Assembly (NCBI RefSeq): GCF_024362785.1
Contig: NZ_CP093301.1
Span: 4,712,001 to 4,776,000, forward strand
DNA: 64,000 nt
DNA from: Evansella sp. LMS18
GTDB lineage: Bacteria > Bacillota > Bacilli > Bacillales > Salisediminibacteriaceae
Direction: 5' to 3'
Part shown: piece after piece, positions 52,808-61,753 of the stretch
Numbering within the stretch: the first letter of the stretch is position 1
Layout: the number at the start of each line of letters is the position of its first letter
The notes under the pieces: model-generated
Told to the model about the DNA's origin: nothing
Database searches by the model: none
Seen by the model: the letters and a program-made list of their open reading frames with translations, nothing else
Made by a program: the position numbers and the translations under genes

Positions 52808-54136
52808 TTATCGATACAGGGCATTATAAACATTTACTATCCCATGACCGAAGTACTGACGGTCTTCCCCGCTGTTACCTGGCTGATCAGCCGTCTGCTG
52901 AAGCAATGTCCTGATTTGAGCCGGATTCATGTGCGGGTATTCAGCTTTAACAACACCAATAGCTGCAGCTACCTTAGGGGCAGCCATGCTTGTACCCATC
53001 GCCCAGCCGTATCCTCCCTCTTCCAGAGGAATAGTTGAATAAATTCGGTCCCCTTCAACCATCAGGCTTTCATCTTCCGCATCGTTAGGCCAGTCTGGAC
53101 CGTAATCTCCGCCTGGGGCAGCAAGTGTTACATTCCCGTAATTGGAAAAGTAAGAAAGAGTGTCTCTGGAAGTTGTGGAGGAAACACTGATCACCCACGG
53201 GATATCAGTAAACGTATCAAACAACGGTCCGGACCATTGCGCCCCTTCTCCTGGTACCGTGTGCATTTTTTTACCTAAATCAATTCCGTTGTTTCCATTT
53301 GCACCTACAATCATCATTCCCTGGCTTTGCGCATATCTCACTGCTCGTGAAGAAGAGATATGTAGAGCTCTTTGCTGGTCGTCATTCATGGTGCTGTATG
53401 TCCCTAAGCTAAGGTTGGCCACATCGGCCCCATCGTCAGCGGCTGTTGTAATCGCATCAAGAATTCCGCCCCAGTCCATTCGGCCGTCATGCCCTGATAC
53501 TCTGTAAGAAGCAATGGCAAGTTCAGGCCCAACACCAAGCACCCTGCCATTTGCTGCGATTGTACCAGCTACATGTGTCCCGTGAGTTCCTGCGTCTTCA
53601 AAGCCGTCTTCTTCCGTTGCACCTGGGAAGAATGCTTTCCCGAACAGCAGGTTGTCCTGTAAATCAGGGTGGGAAAAGTCTACCCCTGTATCAATAACAG
53701 CAACGAGTACATCATGGCTTCCTGCATTTATATTCCAGGACTTTCCATCATTTGTAACCCGTTTAATATCCCATTGGTACTCTTCATATAAATCAGCTTC
53801 AGAGTCATTTGCTTCCGTTTCTTCTGCACGGGGATCTGCTTCAATCTGAACTTCCGGTGCCCGGATAAGGATATCCTCTGCAACAGCAGTAACAGGAGAA
53901 TGGTTTTCTGCCCATTCAATAAAATCCGGATCGGAAGAACGGACAGTTACAACGCCAATTTGCGATGCTTCCTGAACCACTTCTCCTCCTCTGCTCTCAA
54001 TCTCAGCAATCGTTTCCTGGTCCACTGATTCCTCTGAGAAAACCACCAGGTACTCTTTTGTTACTTCAGCCGTTACTCCATTTGCTGCAAAAGCAAATAA
54101 AGCGAATACTAAAAATGAAAATAACAGCTTCTTCAT
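52808..54136 (-). CDS. Secreted subtilisin-like serine protease (copy 2)
   Basis: 442 residues. Signal peptide (about 1-24), inhibitor-I9-like propeptide (about 27-95, KEYLVVFSEESVDQ...), then the S8 domain: Asp 149 (VAVIDTGVDFSHPD), His 185 (GTHGTHVAGT), oxyanion Asn in VGANGNNG, Ser in GTSMAAPKVAAAIG. Linker rich in Glu/Asp. GGAGG is 6 bases before the ATG. It is upstream of the short-form M14 gene and is a close paralogue of 58347-59672. Confidence 0.94.
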   Translation of the reverse strand: MKKLLFSFLVFALFAFAANGVTAEVTKEYLVVFSEESVDQETIAEIESRGGEVVQEASQIGVVTVRSSDPDFIEWAENHSPVTAVAEDILIRAPEVQIEADPRAEETEANDSEADLYEEYQWDIKRVTNDGKSWNINAGSHDVLVAVIDTGVDFSHPDLQDNLLFGKAFFPGATEEDGFEDAGTHGTHVAGTIAANGRVLGVGPELAIASYRVSGHDGRMDWGGILDAITTAADDGADVANLSLGTYSTMNDDQQRALHISSSRAVRYAQSQGMMIVGANGNNGIDLGKKMHTVPGEGAQWSGPLFDTFTDIPWVISVSSTTSRDTLSYFSNYGNVTLAAPGGDYGPDWPNDAEDESLMVEGDRIYSTIPLEEGGYGWAMGTSMAAPKVAAAIGVVKAEYPHMNPAQIRTLLQQTADQPGNSGEDRQYFGHGIVNVYNALYR

Positions 54137-54454
54137 CAAAACCCTCCAATAGATTTTTTCGGTTAGATATTTCGGTAACCGATATATTTATACTATTATA
54201 AATCGTCAGTAATTTTTAAATGATTCGATGCTTAAGTTACAAGTAAAGAATAAAAGTCATGGGTAATAGTTTTACCAGGTAGTACAATTAGCGGTTAATT
54301 TGTAAAATACTTAAAATTTTAAGTTGATTTACTTAGGCGCTCTTGATGCGCGGGGTTAATAAATTTTTATGGATATGGGTGACAGGAGAATTACTCCGGC
54401 TCTCTGGTAGGCTATAATACGCCAGAGTTTAAAGGGTTATAGGAGGCTTATCGG

Positions 54455-54690
54455 TTGAGATTCAGGTCAAGCGACCGAATTAATTGTTAATCGGAAAAAT
54501 TCCGGTTAATCATAAATTATTAGTATAAAACGCTCAAATAGACGGAGAATTTTCACCTATTAACTCGAAAAGGTCTAAAATGGGTGATTTTGTTTTACTT
54601 AACCGGAAAAATTCCCCTTATATCACCCCAAAATGAGCTCCAATCTACATTTAAACGGAAACTCTCCGTTTATTTTCCTTTTGCTGATTA
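54455..54690 (+). repeat. ACGGA/TCCGT composite repeat, copy 4
   Basis: Includes AATCGGAAAAATTCCGGTTA, AATAGACGGAGAATTTTCAC, AACCGGAAAAATTCCCCTTA and TAAACGGAAACTCTCCGTTT. Confidence 0.8.
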
Positions 54691-54820
54691 ATCAATTAAG
54701 GAAAAGACACCTTATTTATCTCATCAGGAAAGAGAACCCTATTCTGATGTTTGACAGTGAACTGTTACACTTGTAAGTGTGATGGGACATAAAATAAAGT
54801 TTTATACTCCTAATAAAGAA

Positions 54821-54843
54821 CCTCGCCAATTTACTTGGCGAGG
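54821..54843 (-). terminator. Terminator of the long-form M14 gene
   Basis: Perfect 8-bp stem CCTCGCCA/TGGCGAGG, 7-nt loop, TTCTTTATT on the minus strand, about 50 bases after the stop. Confidence 0.8.
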
Positions 54844-54892
54844 TTTACTTTATATACTATTTTTCCGGGTGCTTTTATGCGTCGCTCCCCTT

Positions 54893-57800
54893 TTATTCAA
54901 TAACCTGGAAGCTGGTCATTTCTTCTTTTTTATTGCCTGACTTAGCAAAGACTTTTACCGTACTTACTTTTTGCGTTACAGCCTCTTCTTCACGGTCAGT
55001 ATGGAGCTCTTCTGTTTCTGTCGAGATTTCTACAGAAACGCTGAATCCGTTGCCTTTCACTTCTTTCAGGCTGTCAAAATCAAGTTCTGCAAGCGGAATC
55101 AGGTAAGATGCTTCCCCAGCTTTTACTTCAAGCGCTGCAACGTTTTTCTTCGCATCTTTTACTGTTTTAACAGGAATATCAACCTGAACTGTTTTACCTG
55201 CAGCAGCACTATCGGCAGTAACTAACAGGTTATCAGCTTTTGCATTGCCTTTGCCTGGCTTGTTTTGCTGCTTGCGCTTCGCTTCCGGCTCAGATGCTGT
55301 GGAAGCAAAAATGCTGTTGGCAAGGAGACGGTAACTGTGTTCTGTATGGGCACGGAATGCCAGATCGTTAGCAAATAACGTAAATGTTGTGTCGCCTGCA
55401 TCATGAGTGAATGCCATTATTTTACCTTTTGCACCCTGATTTCCAGGCCACCAGCCGGCAAGATAGAAATCATCCGTGTCGGCAAATTCAGCAAGTACAT
55501 CTGCACCTTCAGGGACAGAGTTAATCCAGTTCCCGGTTGTAATATAAAGATTTTCTTCTCCCTGGTAACCTGAAGTCAGGAGATGGTCGTGAACGACTGC
55601 CTTTACTAAACCTTCGTGGTTAGTTCGTGTGTAACCCCAGGTGAAACCTGGAAGAAGTCCACTGTTACGGACTGAATTTAAAGATTGAACACCGATACCA
55701 ATAAAGTCTTTACCTTTCACATTATTACTATTAAAGCTGCTGCTATCGCTTACTATTACATCAGCATCGGCCTGACCTACAAGATTAAAGCCTAACTGGT
55801 TAAGGGAGAACCTCATTTGTGATGAACCAGTCTGGGCTACATCCGGCTGAGACAGAATACTAGTTTTAAAGTTATCACCGTTACCAAGCGGTAATGTTTC
55901 AAAATAATATTTGTCAGTGTATGGGCGAAGGTCGCTTGTCGCTACGATAAAGTCCCCTTTAACAATACGCCCTTTATTTTCCGTTGCCCACTCAACTGTT
56001 TTTCCTTCAGCAAGGAGTTCGTTTACTAGCTTAATTGCATCATTCGTATTGTTTTTTACGATTTGCTTTGGAGTATTTCCGACCACATCACCTGTAGGCA
56101 GTTCCACAGATTCAACTTCGCTTGTCAGTCCTTCAAATACTCCTGACTCGCGCACTTCTTCAATGTCGAAACCACGAAGAGCAGGGAAGTTTACAACGAT
56201 TGGATCGTACATTGCTCCCCAGTCAGATACATCATCGCCAGGGTAGAGCATAGCATTTGCAAGGCCCCGTTTTGCCTGGTTCATCGGAACGATAAATGTT
56301 CCCTTTGGATAAACTGTTCCGTTGTAGTCCAGTTCTTCTGTAGTGCGTTCCACTTTCACACCGTTACGAAGAAGATATTCTGCCATTTTGTATGCTTCAA
56401 GAACGTTTTTCTGTGCGCCTTCTTCTGCTGCTATTACATAGTAGTCAGGGAAGAAGTTTTCATTATCACCGCGGACACGTCCGATGGATTCCCCGGCAGC
56501 ATTTACAAAATACTCGTCAACTGCACGGTTGTCTTCACCGTTTACTCCCCGTTCAAAGATCTCAAGCTGATTTTTGAACAGCTCGTCTTTATTTTCAGTG
56601 ACAAAATATGTTGCTCCATATCCAGTCCCAACCATTGCATGAAGGGAATCCTGGCTTAATTCCGGTACTTCAATCGTATGACCAAGGGCTCCATGCAGCA
56701 TGGCATACATTCCTGTATATGCCGGTGTCATATCGTCCCAGCCGCTGTCCCAGTCAAGTCTTGGGATGAAATATGAATTAAGTTGTGAATTTCCTACGCC
56801 AGCTCTTCCCATCGCATGAGCCTGGTCAAGCATTTCGTTAACAAGAAGGTCGTATTCAAAGTTTGGATTATGCGGTGGTGTAGTCGGCTCAATCAGGAAA
56901 CCGTTAACATAGCCATGCATATCAAGGAAGGACAAAGGTGTCCACTTCGAAATTATTTCGTTTACCTGCTGTGTTTCTACCTGAGTCTGGTTAGCGTTGT
57001 CACGGTTTAAGTCAAAACCGTTCGCATTTCCACGGGTGTTTGCTACTCTTCCGTCAGGGTTGTTTGTAAACATATAAAGGAAGATTACGTCATCTAATAC
57101 TTCATCCATATCCAAAGTTGCCGGGTATTCATTATTGTTTCCATCAGAAGTATTAAAAGTAACCTCATCCTCAAGGGCAAACTTCTTAAGTAATTCTACC
57201 TGAGCATCCACACCTTCTACCTCATCCGGGTGGATGTTGTTGAACCAGATTGGCACCTGATAGTCGCCAATTGTATCATTTTCAAGCTGTTCAATCAGGC
57301 TTGCAGGATCTTCGAGAGCAAGTGGAAGCGTTTCATTTAAGTACTTGTCTACAGCCTCTTCATCCCTTGCAAGAATCACAAAATGGATGTCCCGGCCTTC
57401 AACCGATTCTCCGACTTTCTGGTATTCAAGGTAACGGTCGTTATCTTCATCAGCTGCCGCTGCAGCAATTACTTCATCGATTGCCGGCTTCAATTCATCA
57501 TAGAAAAGAAACTCATCATATACATTCAGTTTTACTTCTGTTGCAGCTTTAGTTCCGCTAGCTGCGTCAACCATTGCAAGTTCATAGTTTCCAATGAACT
57601 GCTGGTACTGAGTTCGGATTGTTCTGTTGGATAGATTAGTTCTGTCATATAAAAGGCCAAATTCGAGAGTGGCAGTGACAACTGTTGAATCATCCACAAA
57701 GGTAGGCCCTTCAATAACATTTATCCAAGAGGCACCATTATAGTTAGATCCCCCACTCCATTTTTTCCACTCAGAAAGCGGCTTTCCACCGAATAAGAAT

Positions 57801-58006
57801 TCAATGCTATCCAGGTCAGCCCCTTCACCCAGATCTGCCGATACTTCCACAGTTCTTACTTCCGTTAAAGAAAATAAATCCCTGCTTACTTCTAGTTCAA
57901 CCACGTCATTAACATGCACTTCTGCTGCGGAAACTGTTAACGAGGCTGGAATGATCATCGAAAACAGCATTAAAACTGCTAACCATCCAGTTAATACTTT
58001 TTTCAT
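54893..58006 (-). CDS. Secreted M14 zinc carboxypeptidase (long form)
   Basis: 1037 residues; signal peptide MKKVLTGWLAVLMLFSMIIPASLTVSA. Same architecture as 49752-52544, with zinc ligands His 259 and Glu 262 at identical positions, Arg in FDLNRDN, and Glu in GHTIEVPELSQD. It has an extra C-terminal domain of about 120 residues after a basic linker (KRKQQNKPGKGN...) that ends FQVIE; this part is beta-rich by pattern and unnamed. The ATG of MKKVLT has GGGAG upstream; the longer frame to 58099 is not supported. It follows the first S8 protease gene. Confidence 0.9.
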   Translation of the reverse strand: MKKVLTGWLAVLMLFSMIIPASLTVSAAEVHVNDVVELEVSRDLFSLTEVRTVEVSADLGEGADLDSIEFLFGGKPLSEWKKWSGGSNYNGASWINVIEGPTFVDDSTVVTATLEFGLLYDRTNLSNRTIRTQYQQFIGNYELAMVDAASGTKAATEVKLNVYDEFLFYDELKPAIDEVIAAAAADEDNDRYLEYQKVGESVEGRDIHFVILARDEEAVDKYLNETLPLALEDPASLIEQLENDTIGDYQVPIWFNNIHPDEVEGVDAQVELLKKFALEDEVTFNTSDGNNNEYPATLDMDEVLDDVIFLYMFTNNPDGRVANTRGNANGFDLNRDNANQTQVETQQVNEIISKWTPLSFLDMHGYVNGFLIEPTTPPHNPNFEYDLLVNEMLDQAHAMGRAGVGNSQLNSYFIPRLDWDSGWDDMTPAYTGMYAMLHGALGHTIEVPELSQDSLHAMVGTGYGATYFVTENKDELFKNQLEIFERGVNGEDNRAVDEYFVNAAGESIGRVRGDNENFFPDYYVIAAEEGAQKNVLEAYKMAEYLLRNGVKVERTTEELDYNGTVYPKGTFIVPMNQAKRGLANAMLYPGDDVSDWGAMYDPIVVNFPALRGFDIEEVRESGVFEGLTSEVESVELPTGDVVGNTPKQIVKNNTNDAIKLVNELLAEGKTVEWATENKGRIVKGDFIVATSDLRPYTDKYYFETLPLGNGDNFKTSILSQPDVAQTGSSQMRFSLNQLGFNLVGQADADVIVSDSSSFNSNNVKGKDFIGIGVQSLNSVRNSGLLPGFTWGYTRTNHEGLVKAVVHDHLLTSGYQGEENLYITTGNWINSVPEGADVLAEFADTDDFYLAGWWPGNQGAKGKIMAFTHDAGDTTFTLFANDLAFRAHTEHSYRLLANSIFASTASEPEAKRKQQNKPGKGNAKADNLLVTADSAAAGKTVQVDIPVKTVKDAKKNVAALEVKAGEASYLIPLAELDFDSLKEVKGNGFSVSVEISTETEELHTDREEEAVTQKVSTVKVFAKSGNKKEEMTSFQVIE

Positions 58007-58346
58007 CCACGTTACTCCCTTCAAATTTTTTTGCCAGCTATTTGTCTGGCATTCTTTAAAACTACTTTTATGTACATGCAGATAAAAATTTAAAGTCATG
58101 AATTATTATTCACACTCAATAACTGCTTTGGTGAGACTCCATCCATAACAATCACTCTCTAAATCTATTTCTGCATATTACATATAATAGTATAAAGTTT
58201 CACGTTAGTGAATATTAATGCATATATTATATTAAATATTCACAGTTTTCCAGACCTCAAGATAGACCAAAAGGCCCATCGGCAGTTTTAATTATAGCCT
58301 GTCCCCTATTCCTCATAAGAGAAAGGGGACAGGCAGTTATTGATTA
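58007..58346. other. 340-bp spacer between cassette-1 S8 and M14 genes
   Basis: Contains the hairpin at 58297-58334 and AT-rich leader of the M14 gene. No gene seen. Confidence 0.5.
58297..58334 (-). terminator. Hairpin after the cassette-1 S8 gene
   Basis: Perfect 10-bp stem GCCTGTCCCC/GGGGACAGGC with an 18-nt loop, just past the stop. T tract poor; may end or process the transcript before the M14 gene. Confidence 0.55.
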
Positions 58347-59672
58347 TTATCTGTTTAGAGCGTTATATACATTGACGATTCCGTGTCCGAAGTACTTACG
58401 GTCGGTGCCACTGCCTGGCAAATCAGCTGTCTGCTGAAGCAGAGTTCTGATTTGAGCCGGCTTCATGTGCGGGTATTCTGATTTCACAACACCGATAGCT
58501 GCAGCTACTTTAGGTGCCGCCATGCTTGTACCCATTGCCCAGCCGTAGCTTCCACGGCTTACAGGGATAGTGGAATAAGCACGAGCTTCCATATCTCTTA
58601 AACTCTGGTCGTTTGCTGCATTCGGCCAGTTAGGCCCGTAGTCCCCGCCTGGAGCAGAAAGATGCACATTCCCATAATTTGAGAAGTAAGAAAGTGTGTC
58701 CCTGTTTGTTGTAGAGGAAACACTGATTACTCCAGGAATATCTGTAAAGGTATCAAATAACGGACCTGCCCACTGAGCACCTTCTCCAGGAACAGTGTGC
58801 ATTTTCTGGCCTAAGTTAATTGCATTGTTACCATTGGCGCCTACAATGATCATTCCTTTGCTTTGTGCATAACGTACTGCACGTGCAGAGGAAAGATGCA
58901 GTGCTCTTTGCTGCTCGTTATTCATCGTGCTGTATGTTCCCAAGCTCAGGTTTGCTGAAACTGCTCCGTCATCAGCAGCTGTTGTAATAGCGTCAAGAAT
59001 GCCGCCCCAGTTCATGCGACCCTGATTATTCGATACACGGTAAGAAGCAATTCCAAGCTCTGGTCCGACCCCTAACACTCGTCCGTTCGCTGCGATCGAA
59101 CCAGCAACATGTGTACCATGTGTCCCAGAATCTCTCAGTTCGTCACCTGGCTGATTATCCGGGTGGAATGCTTTACCGAATAAAAGATTGTCCTGTAAAT
59201 CCGGGTGAGTGAAGTCTACCCCTGTGTCAATGACTGCTACGAAAACATCGTGGCTTCCAGCATTAGTTTCCCAGGCTTTACCGTCATTCGTCACACGCTT
59301 TATATCCCACTGATACTGCTCGTACAAATAAGCTCCTGTTGAATTTGCATCAACTTCAGCGCGTGTATCAGCTTCTACTTCCACTTCCGGTGAACGGATT
59401 TCAAGATCTTCTGTTACGGAAGTAATCGTATCCAAACCGTTTGCCCATTCTGCAAAATCAGGATCGCCTGATCTAACAGTCATAACACCGATTTGAGATA
59501 CTTCCTGGACTACTTCTGCGCCAGCAGCCTCCAGTTGAGCCACAGTTTCCTGATTAACTGACTGTCCTGAAAAAATTACAAGATAGTCTTTCTCCTCGTC
59601 ATTTGCCAGTGCACCAGCACCACCAAAGGCCAGTCCGGAGAATAATACTAAAGATGCCAAAAACTTTTTCAT
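58347..59672 (-). CDS. Secreted subtilisin-like serine protease (copy 1)
   Basis: 441 residues. Signal peptide MKKFLASLVLFSGLAFGGAGALA, I9-like propeptide (YLVIFSGQSVNQETVA...), then Asp 149 (VAVIDTGVDFTHPD), His 185 (GTHGTHVAG), Asn in VGANGNNA, Ser in GTSMAAPKVAAAIG. Near-identical layout to 52808-54136; by eye the mature regions share most residues. GAGGAGG precedes the ATG. A perfect palindrome TTAACACTGTTAA (59702-59714) lies just upstream and could be an operator. Confidence 0.94.
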   Translation of the reverse strand: MKKFLASLVLFSGLAFGGAGALANDEEKDYLVIFSGQSVNQETVAQLEAAGAEVVQEVSQIGVMTVRSGDPDFAEWANGLDTITSVTEDLEIRSPEVEVEADTRAEVDANSTGAYLYEQYQWDIKRVTNDGKAWETNAGSHDVFVAVIDTGVDFTHPDLQDNLLFGKAFHPDNQPGDELRDSGTHGTHVAGSIAANGRVLGVGPELGIASYRVSNNQGRMNWGGILDAITTAADDGAVSANLSLGTYSTMNNEQQRALHLSSARAVRYAQSKGMIIVGANGNNAINLGQKMHTVPGEGAQWAGPLFDTFTDIPGVISVSSTTNRDTLSYFSNYGNVHLSAPGGDYGPNWPNAANDQSLRDMEARAYSTIPVSRGSYGWAMGTSMAAPKVAAAIGVVKSEYPHMKPAQIRTLLQQTADLPGSGTDRKYFGHGIVNVYNALNR

Positions 59673-59701
59673 AGACTTCCTCCTCAATTATTTGTTATCG
59701 A

Positions 59702-59714
59702 TTAACACTGTTAA
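59702..59714. promoter_or_regulatory. Perfect palindrome upstream of S8 copy 1
   Basis: TTAACACTGTTAA, about 30-42 bases before the start codon. The other S8 gene also has a GGTTA/TAACC dyad in its leader (54160-54181), but the half-sites differ. Regulator unknown. Confidence 0.3.
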
Positions 59715-59885
59715 CCGCTATAATTTAGAATAATATATTTTCTTTGTTCACTGATGAAAATTATGAATATTTAGAATATAAAGGAGGAAAGGTCATATAT
59801 ATATAAATTCAGGGTAGGAAAAATTGAGGAGTTTTACCCCAATTAACGGAAATAAATCATAGGACCAAATTTGCCTCTATAAATA

Positions 59886-59922
59886 AAAAAACCCCGCTCC
59901 TTAAAGTAAATGGAGAAGGGTT
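59886..59922 (-). terminator. Terminator of fmdAB
   Basis: Stem ACCCTTCTCC/GGAGCGGGGT (partial pairing) with TTTTTTTA on the minus strand, 8-15 bases beyond the FmdB stop. Confidence 0.7.
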
Positions 59923-59929
59923 CTTACTT

Positions 59930-60196
59930 TTATACCTGCCATGGACGAGATGTCACTGAAGGATTCCCTAGCTTTTTTCCAGTTATGGAAGCCTTGCTCA
60001 TAACACGAGGTTCCATCCCTTTTTCGATTCTGTTTTTTACTTTCTGATCCATTTTGAATATCCCGGCTGGTTTAAAAACTCTCTTTGATTGTTTATCACA
60101 TTGGGGGCAGCTGGAATATGCTTTCTGTCCAGCCATAGTTGTATGCCATTCCGTGAATTCACCGCATTGCGGGCAATAAAAAGAATAATATGCCAT
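59930..60196 (-). CDS. fmdB: FmdB-family zinc-ribbon protein
   Basis: 88 residues. N-terminal FmdB domain with Cys pairs CPQCGEF and CPQCDKQ (about 9-12 and 34-37). The C-terminal part is basic and variable. FmdB proteins are encoded next to formamidase; role in regulation or maturation is not settled. It starts 6 bp after fmdA, with GAGGAATAA at the fmdA end as its RBS. Confidence 0.85.
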   Translation of the reverse strand: MAYYSFYCPQCGEFTEWHTTMAGQKAYSSCPQCDKQSKRVFKPAGIFKMDQKVKNRIEKGMEPRVMSKASITGKKLGNPSVTSRPWQV

Positions 60197-60202
60197 TAGC
60201 TT

Positions 60203-61390
60203 TTATTCCTCTTTTTTAGGAAATATATCTTTTTGAAAGATATCTTTAGGAATGGCAACTGTGCAGCAGGCATTAGGTATATCCACTATGCCGCTGATTC
60301 TTCCCTCAACAGGAGCAGTACTCAGGAGCATATAGGCCTGTTCACCTGTGTACCCGAGAGTTTTCATATATTCAATAGCGTTCAGGCAGGCTCTTTTATA
60401 TGCAAGATGGGCATCCAGATACGCCTGTTCCCCAGTTGATTCATTTACAGATACCCCCTCAAACACAATGTAATCGGTATAATGCGGCTCCACTGGGCTG
60501 GTTTTAAAAATTGGGTTGGATTTTATCTGGTATTTTTCCATTCCCCCCTTAATAACGTCAACATGGAGGTCGATCCAGCCAGGAATTTCTATACCGCCGC
60601 AGAATGAGATTTCCCCATCCCCTTGTGAAAAATGGAGGTCGCCAACAGAAAGCTTCGCTCCGTCAACGAATACCGGAAAATAAATCCGGGAGCCTTTAGT
60701 AAGGTTTTTTATATCACAATTCCCACCATTTTCCCTGGGCGGAACAGTTCTTGCACCTTCCCTGGCAACACGGTCGAATTCTCCTCCTTCAAGTGTACCA
60801 AGTACGACGCTATCTTTATCAGGAAGCTCAGCCAGCGGCGGTACACGATCCGGGTCGCTGTTCACAAGCTCACGTTCTCTTCTGTTCCATTCGTCCAGGA
60901 GTTCTTTCGAGGGTGCTGTTCCAATAAGTCCAGGATGAATCAGCCCGGCAAATTTCACATCTGGTATATGTCTTGAAGTGGCGTAAATTCCATGGATATC
61001 CCAGATCGACTTCGCCGCCTCAGGATAGTGGTCTGTCAAAAAACCTCCGCCATTTTCCCGGGAGAATATACCATTAAAACCCCATTCAGCCTCCTGAAAG
61101 ACCCCGATATCAAGAATATCCACTACAAGAAGGTCCCCAGGTTCTGCACCATTAACATAAACCGGGCCACTCAATACATGTACTCTTTTCAGATTCACAT
61201 CCCTGATATCTGAAGGATCGTCATTGTTGGATATCTGCCCGTCCGTCCAGTCAAGGCACTCCATGCGAAAAGAAGCACCAGGGTTTACTGAAAAGGCAGC
61301 AGGAATGTCCGGGTGCCAGCGGTTATGACCAGGCACTTCCTGTTCATTCATTCTCCTTTTTAAATCCACCTTAAATTTCGTTTCCGGCAT
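60203..61390 (-). CDS. fmdA: Formamidase/acetamidase
   Basis: 395 residues, FmdA/AmdA family: MPETKFKVDLKRRMNEQ... and PGHNRWHPDIPA at the N-terminus, PRENGGNCDIKNLTKGSRIYFPVFVDGAKLSVGDLHFSQGDGE in the middle (zinc/active site region) and AYLDAHLAYKRACLNAIEYMKTLGY at the end. It splits formamide to formate and ammonia, giving nitrogen. The ATG of MPETK follows GGGAGAGTGACTGAG; the frame to 61465 adds an unlikely N-terminus. Operon with fmdB. Confidence 0.94.
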   Translation of the reverse strand: MPETKFKVDLKRRMNEQEVPGHNRWHPDIPAAFSVNPGASFRMECLDWTDGQISNNDDPSDIRDVNLKRVHVLSGPVYVNGAEPGDLLVVDILDIGVFQEAEWGFNGIFSRENGGGFLTDHYPEAAKSIWDIHGIYATSRHIPDVKFAGLIHPGLIGTAPSKELLDEWNRRERELVNSDPDRVPPLAELPDKDSVVLGTLEGGEFDRVAREGARTVPPRENGGNCDIKNLTKGSRIYFPVFVDGAKLSVGDLHFSQGDGEISFCGGIEIPGWIDLHVDVIKGGMEKYQIKSNPIFKTSPVEPHYTDYIVFEGVSVNESTGEQAYLDAHLAYKRACLNAIEYMKTLGYTGEQAYMLLSTAPVEGRISGIVDIPNACCTVAIPKDIFQKDIFPKKEE

Positions 61391-61753
61391 CTCAGTCACT
61401 CTCCCGAATAATATTTTACTCTTACTGGTAAATCTCCTCCGAAATACATGTAAAAAGCAAAACACTTATAAAATAAACCTATGTTTTTTCACTTGCCGCC
61501 TGCTGATCCTAGACAAAATAAAAGGATATTCCACCTCCTGTTTTTAAAATTTCAGATCAGTATAAAGCGAGTGAAGATGGATGACAAGCAGATAACACGG
61601 AAGCTGGTTTTCGCTTGATGAAGTTTCATAGAATAATCTTGAAGAAAATAGAGAGGTTTTCTAAGGAGTTTTGTTTAAAGGTATCATAATTCAAAATATT
61701 TTGAAAGTACAGCGACTTTCATCATCAAAAACGCCCGCATTAATACGGGCGCA
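61391..61753. other. 363-bp spacer between formamidase and PAS kinase
   Basis: AT-rich; only the kinase terminator (61732-61751) is recognised. Confidence 0.5.
61732..61751 (-). terminator. Terminator of the PAS kinase gene
   Basis: Stem CGCCCGTA/TGCGGGCG (7-8 bp) with a short ATTAA loop, then TTTTTGAT on the minus strand, right after the stop. Confidence 0.85.

Larger units (their letters stand above)
54137..54892. other. 756-bp intergenic region between the two cassettes
   Basis: Holds composite repeat copy 4 (54455-54690), a GGTTA/TAACC dyad near 54160-54181 and the M14 terminator at 54821-54843. No gene recognised. Confidence 0.55.
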
